A program made the position numbers and the translations under genes. A stretch of DNA of 10,570 bases from assembly GCA_018820745.1 (NCBI GenBank), contig JAHJNP010000004.1, positions 1-10,570 on the forward strand, read 5' to 3'. The DNA is from Gammaproteobacteria bacterium (GTDB lineage: Bacteria > Pseudomonadota > Gammaproteobacteria > Burkholderiales > Thiobacillaceae). Of this stretch, positions 8,572 to 10,570 are shown in pieces; position 1 is the stretch's first letter; each line of letters opens with the position of its first letter. Under the pieces are notes generated by a model. The model was not told the DNA's origin, searched no databases, and worked only from the letters and a program-made list of their open reading frames with translations.

Positions 8572-9975
8572 ATGCTGGACACGAGAATATTCACATTGCC
8601 TTTCATGTGCCCGATTACTACCGCCAGATTGTTTGCAGGTTTTTTCGCCCTCACGCTGCTTACGGGCAACCCTGGCTATGCTGAATCACTCGACCTGAAA
8701 ACTGCCGTCAAGCTGGCACTGGTATCGGAAGCACAATACCGTGCGACCCGTGCCGAACTTGACGCCATTCGGGAAGAAAAACCGCGCGCACGCTCCGGTT
8801 TGCTGCCGTCGCTGTCGATCACGGGCTCGCGCACCAACAATCGCGCCAAGCGCACGTTTTCAGATGGCTTGACAGACCATCCAGACTACACGAGCGAAGA
8901 ATATGGCTTGATCCTCAAACAGCCCATTTTCCGCCGTGACAACTGGATCAAGTACAAACAGGCCGACACCCGTATTGCTTCGGCGGAACAGCTGACGGAT
9001 ATCGATCGCATCAAACTCATCCTCAATGTCAGCGAGCAATATTTTGACTGTCTCTATACCGATGCCGTGGTGCGTTTTGCTCGCGCCGAGGTTAGCGCGC
9101 TAGAAGGTCTGCTGACCTCGGTTACCCGTGGATTTTCTGCTGGTGCCACCACACGCACGGACATCCTGGATGCGGAAGCGCGTCTCGATGCTGCCCGGGT
9201 CAAGCTCATCGAAGCAGAACAGAATATCGATGCAACACGCCGCGCGCTCGAAGCGTCGATCGGGCAACGGGTCAGCGCCATTTATCCGATTCAGCCTGCG
9301 CGTCTGGTCTTGAAGGAGCCCAATTTGCGAATCGATGAATGGCGAGAGGCGGCCCTGGCATCCAATCCTGAAATCCAGGCAGCACAACACAACGTCCAAC
9401 TGGCCAAGCAGGAAATTCAGCTTCAGCAGGCTGGCCATTACCCGACACTGGATCTGATCGTCCAAAGGCAACTGGAAAGTAGCGGCACCATCACCACAAT
9501 CCAACTCCGAACCATCACCAATCTGTGGGGCGTACAGTTCAGCATCCCGATTTTTTCGGGCGGCTATGTCACGGCCTCGACCCGGCAAGCGGGTGCACAA
9601 CTCGAACGCGCCAAGGCCGAGCTTGATTTTGCGATCAGCGAAGTTGCACTCAGAACCGCGAAAGCCGTCGAGGCACTTCATGCAAGCAGTCAGCGGGTGC
9701 AGGCGCTCAGCCGTGCAGAAACCTCGGCAGCCGCGTCTCTGACCGGTACGGAAAAAGGGCTTGAAGCGGGGACCCGCAGTTTCGTCGACGTGCTGAACGC
9801 ACGTCAGCAACTGCTTGAAGTCATGCAGTCGAGAGCACGGGCCAATGCCGACTTCGTTATGGGCCTGCTGAGTCTGAAAGCTTCAACAGGCTTGCCGGAT
9901 GAAACGGCAGTCGATGAGGCAAACGCCTTCCTCTCCAAAGAGGAAGTCATCACCTTCCCTAATGACTCGTTGTAG
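8572..9975 (+). CDS. TolC-family outer-membrane channel protein of the T1SS
   Basis: This protein forms the outer-membrane exit duct of the secretion system. From 8572 it has 467 residues with a signal peptide (hydrophobic core LFAGFFALTLL) probably cleaved after GYA (residue 37), then the two similar outer-membrane-efflux halves: the first begins at SLDLKTAVKLAL, the second near DEWREAALASNPEIQAA. Both show the long amphipathic helices and the LPSLSITG/YPTLDLIV-type strands that start each barrel part. The start is uncertain: TTG at 8539 would overlap the adaptor stop by four bases, TTG at 8548 is also in frame, and ATG at 8605 gives a more typical 26-residue signal peptide. I prefer 8572, which has GGA four bases upstream. 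Being encoded with its transporter and adaptor suggests a dedicated channel rather than a shared housekeeping TolC. Confidence 0.93.
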   Translation: MLDTRIFTLPFMCPITTARLFAGFFALTLLTGNPGYAESLDLKTAVKLALVSEAQYRATRAELDAIREEKPRARSGLLPSLSITGSRTNNRAKRTFSDGLTDHPDYTSEEYGLILKQPIFRRDNWIKYKQADTRIASAEQLTDIDRIKLILNVSEQYFDCLYTDAVVRFARAEVSALEGLLTSVTRGFSAGATTRTDILDAEARLDAARVKLIEAEQNIDATRRALEASIGQRVSAIYPIQPARLVLKEPNLRIDEWREAALASNPEIQAAQHNVQLAKQEIQLQQAGHYPTLDLIVQRQLESSGTITTIQLRTITNLWGVQFSIPIFSGGYVTASTRQAGAQLERAKAELDFAISEVALRTAKAVEALHASSQRVQALSRAETSAAASLTGTEKGLEAGTRSFVDVLNARQQLLEVMQSRARANADFVMGLLSLKASTGLPDETAVDEANAFLSKEEVITFPNDSL

Positions 9976-10061
9976 AAATCCGCTCATGACAGGGTCACAT
10001 CGTGTGCCCGGATATTGGGCAAGGGCCGACGTCCCCCCAGTTTGAGTCGCATGTAACGCCC

Positions 10062-10256
10062 ATGGATGTTCAAGACCAATTGTCCGCGCGGCTTTCGCAG
10101 CTATCCGCAATGCTGACCATGACCAAGGGCGCGGGATTCAAAACCTTCAGCAACTGGTCGGATGAGATACAGGCAAATTACCTATGGGCCTGTTCCATGC
10201 TGGCCGAGGAGTGCAAGGGGCTGAGTGACTTCAGCATCGACCTCCCTGCTGACTGA
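10062..10256 (+). CDS. Small hypothetical protein (64 aa)
   Basis: I do not recognise this gene. From the ATG at 10062 it encodes a hydrophilic, probably helical protein (MDVQDQLSARLSQLS at the start, then NYLWACSMLAEECKGL) without a membrane segment or signal peptide. It has two cysteines. A GTG at 10002 in the same frame has a better Shine-Dalgarno sequence (AGGG, seven bases away) and would give 84 residues, but the added Pro- and Gly-rich residues look less like protein. It starts 86 bases after the channel gene and ends 24 bases before a strong terminator, so it may be the last gene of the secretion operon or an unrelated small gene. No function can be inferred. Confidence 0.55.
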   Translation: MDVQDQLSARLSQLSAMLTMTKGAGFKTFSNWSDEIQANYLWACSMLAEECKGLSDFSIDLPAD

Positions 10257-10280
10257 TCCTGGCGGGAATACCCACACCGA

Positions 10281-10307
10281 GCCCAGCCTTTCGCGCTGGG
10301 CTTTTTT
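10281..10307 (+). terminator. Rho-independent terminator of the rightward operon
   Basis: A perfect 7-bp stem GCCCAGC/GCTGGGC (10281-10287 with 10295-10301) with loop CTTTCGC is followed directly by six Ts. It lies just after the small gene and ends rightward transcription before the convergent tRNA unit. Confidence 0.9.
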
Positions 10308-10344
10308 GTGGGCCTACTGCTTACATATCGCTTACATGAAGCAG

Positions 10345-10377
10345 AAAAGAAAAAAGGCCCACATCACTGTAGGCCTT
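10345..10377 (-). terminator. Rho-independent terminator of the tRNA-Asn gene
   Basis: Read on the minus strand, AAGGCCTACA and TGTGGGCCTT form a 10-bp stem (one G-U pair) around the tetraloop GTGA, followed by TTTTCTTTT. It begins nine bases after the tRNA 3' end, so it terminates the tRNA transcript. It faces the rightward terminator across a gap of about 37 bases. Confidence 0.88.
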
Positions 10378-10385
10378 ACTGTGTT

Positions 10386-10461
10386 TGGCTCCCCGACCTG
10401 GGCTCGAACCAGGGACCTGCGGATTAACAGTCCGTCGCTCTACCAACTGAGCTATCGGGGA
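10386..10461 (-). tRNA. tRNA-Asn (anticodon GTT)
   Basis: The 76-nt gene folds as a standard cloverleaf. The acceptor stem pairs TCCCCGA with TCGGGGA, the discriminator is G and the CCA end is encoded (10386-10388). The D-arm reads AGCTCAGTTGGTAGAGC, the anticodon loop CTGTTAA carries GTT at 10426-10428, and the T-arm contains GGTTCGAGCC. It decodes AAC and AAU. A promoter and a terminator of its own flank it, so it appears to be a single-gene transcription unit, transcribed toward the secretion operon. Confidence 0.98.
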
Positions 10462-10474
10462 ATAGGGAGCGCGC

Positions 10475-10503
10475 ATTCTAGAGTCGGCGGGCTTCCCGGT
10501 CAA
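10475..10503 (-). promoter_or_regulatory. Sigma-70 promoter of tRNA-Asn
   Basis: On the minus strand TTGACC (10498-10503) and TAGAAT (10475-10480) are separated by exactly 17 bases. The region after the -10 box is GC-rich (GCGCGCTCCC), the kind of discriminator typical of stable-RNA promoters under stringent control. Transcription would start roughly 6-8 bases before the mature tRNA 5' end. Confidence 0.87.
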
Positions 10504-10515
10504 GCCTTATAGCGG

Positions 10516-10570
10516 CTAACCGTCGCTTTCCACCTGCAATTCGGGGACGTGGCTGAAGGCGATGCGCATC
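10516..10570 (-). CDS. C-terminal end of a minus-strand gene (partial)
   Basis: Reading leftward from the window edge, a frame encodes MRIAFSHVPELQVESDG and ends at a TAG (10516-10518). Nearly all third codon positions are G or C, as expected for a real gene of this genome, while the other two frames of this strand show no such bias. The stop falls 12 bases before the -35 box of the tRNA promoter, a natural place for a gene to end. The visible Met need not be the start. Seventeen residues are too few to name the product. Confidence 0.45.
   Translation of the reverse strand, partial: MRIAFSHVPELQVESDG

Noticed and set aside
10005..10021. Small hairpin TGCCC/GGGCA after the channel gene
   Set aside because: Only five base pairs and no T tract, so it is not supported as a terminator.
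10225..10512. Plus-strand open frame running across the terminators and the tRNA
   Set aside because: It overlaps two terminators and the antisense of a tRNA; such frames across tRNA genes are a common annotation artefact.

Overview
The window looks like chromosomal DNA of a GC-rich Gram-negative bacterium, most likely a beta- or gammaproteobacterium. The support for this is a TolC-type outer-membrane channel, a PrtD/PrtE/PrtF-type type I secretion system (T1SS), strong G/C bias at third codon positions, a tRNA with an encoded CCA end, and a sigma-70-like tRNA promoter. The exact genus cannot be read from the sequence.

Positions 2-5176 hold the 3' part of one very large gene. Its start lies before the window. 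The visible 1,724 residues contain no cysteine and comprise an alanine-rich helical region, a complete animal-type haem peroxidase domain (peroxidase-cyclooxygenase superfamily), an EF-hand-like loop, three blocks of RTX calcium-binding nonapeptides and a C-terminal type I secretion signal. The closest characterised enzymes I can name are the bacterial RTX haem peroxidases, including the MopA proteins implicated in Mn(II) oxidation. The substrate here is not determined by the sequence.

Positions 5177-5370 are an intergenic gap with a very stable hairpin (5231-5263). Positions 5371-9975 hold a tightly packed set on the same strand: the inner-membrane ABC transporter (ATPase plus permease), the HlyD-family periplasmic adaptor and the TolC-family outer-membrane channel. 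Together they form a complete T1SS that most likely exports the peroxidase directly to the outside, where calcium would fold the RTX repeats and haem would have to be inserted. A small unrecognised gene (10062-10256) follows, and a clear rho-independent terminator (10281-10307) closes the rightward transcription.

The right edge is ordinary housekeeping sequence on the minus strand: a tRNA-Asn(GTT) gene with its own promoter and terminator, and just upstream of it the last codons of another minus-strand gene. The most unusual content is the combination in the giant protein: the Ala-rich N-terminal domain with a recurring tyrosine motif, the altered calcium site of the peroxidase, and the need to load haem after secretion.
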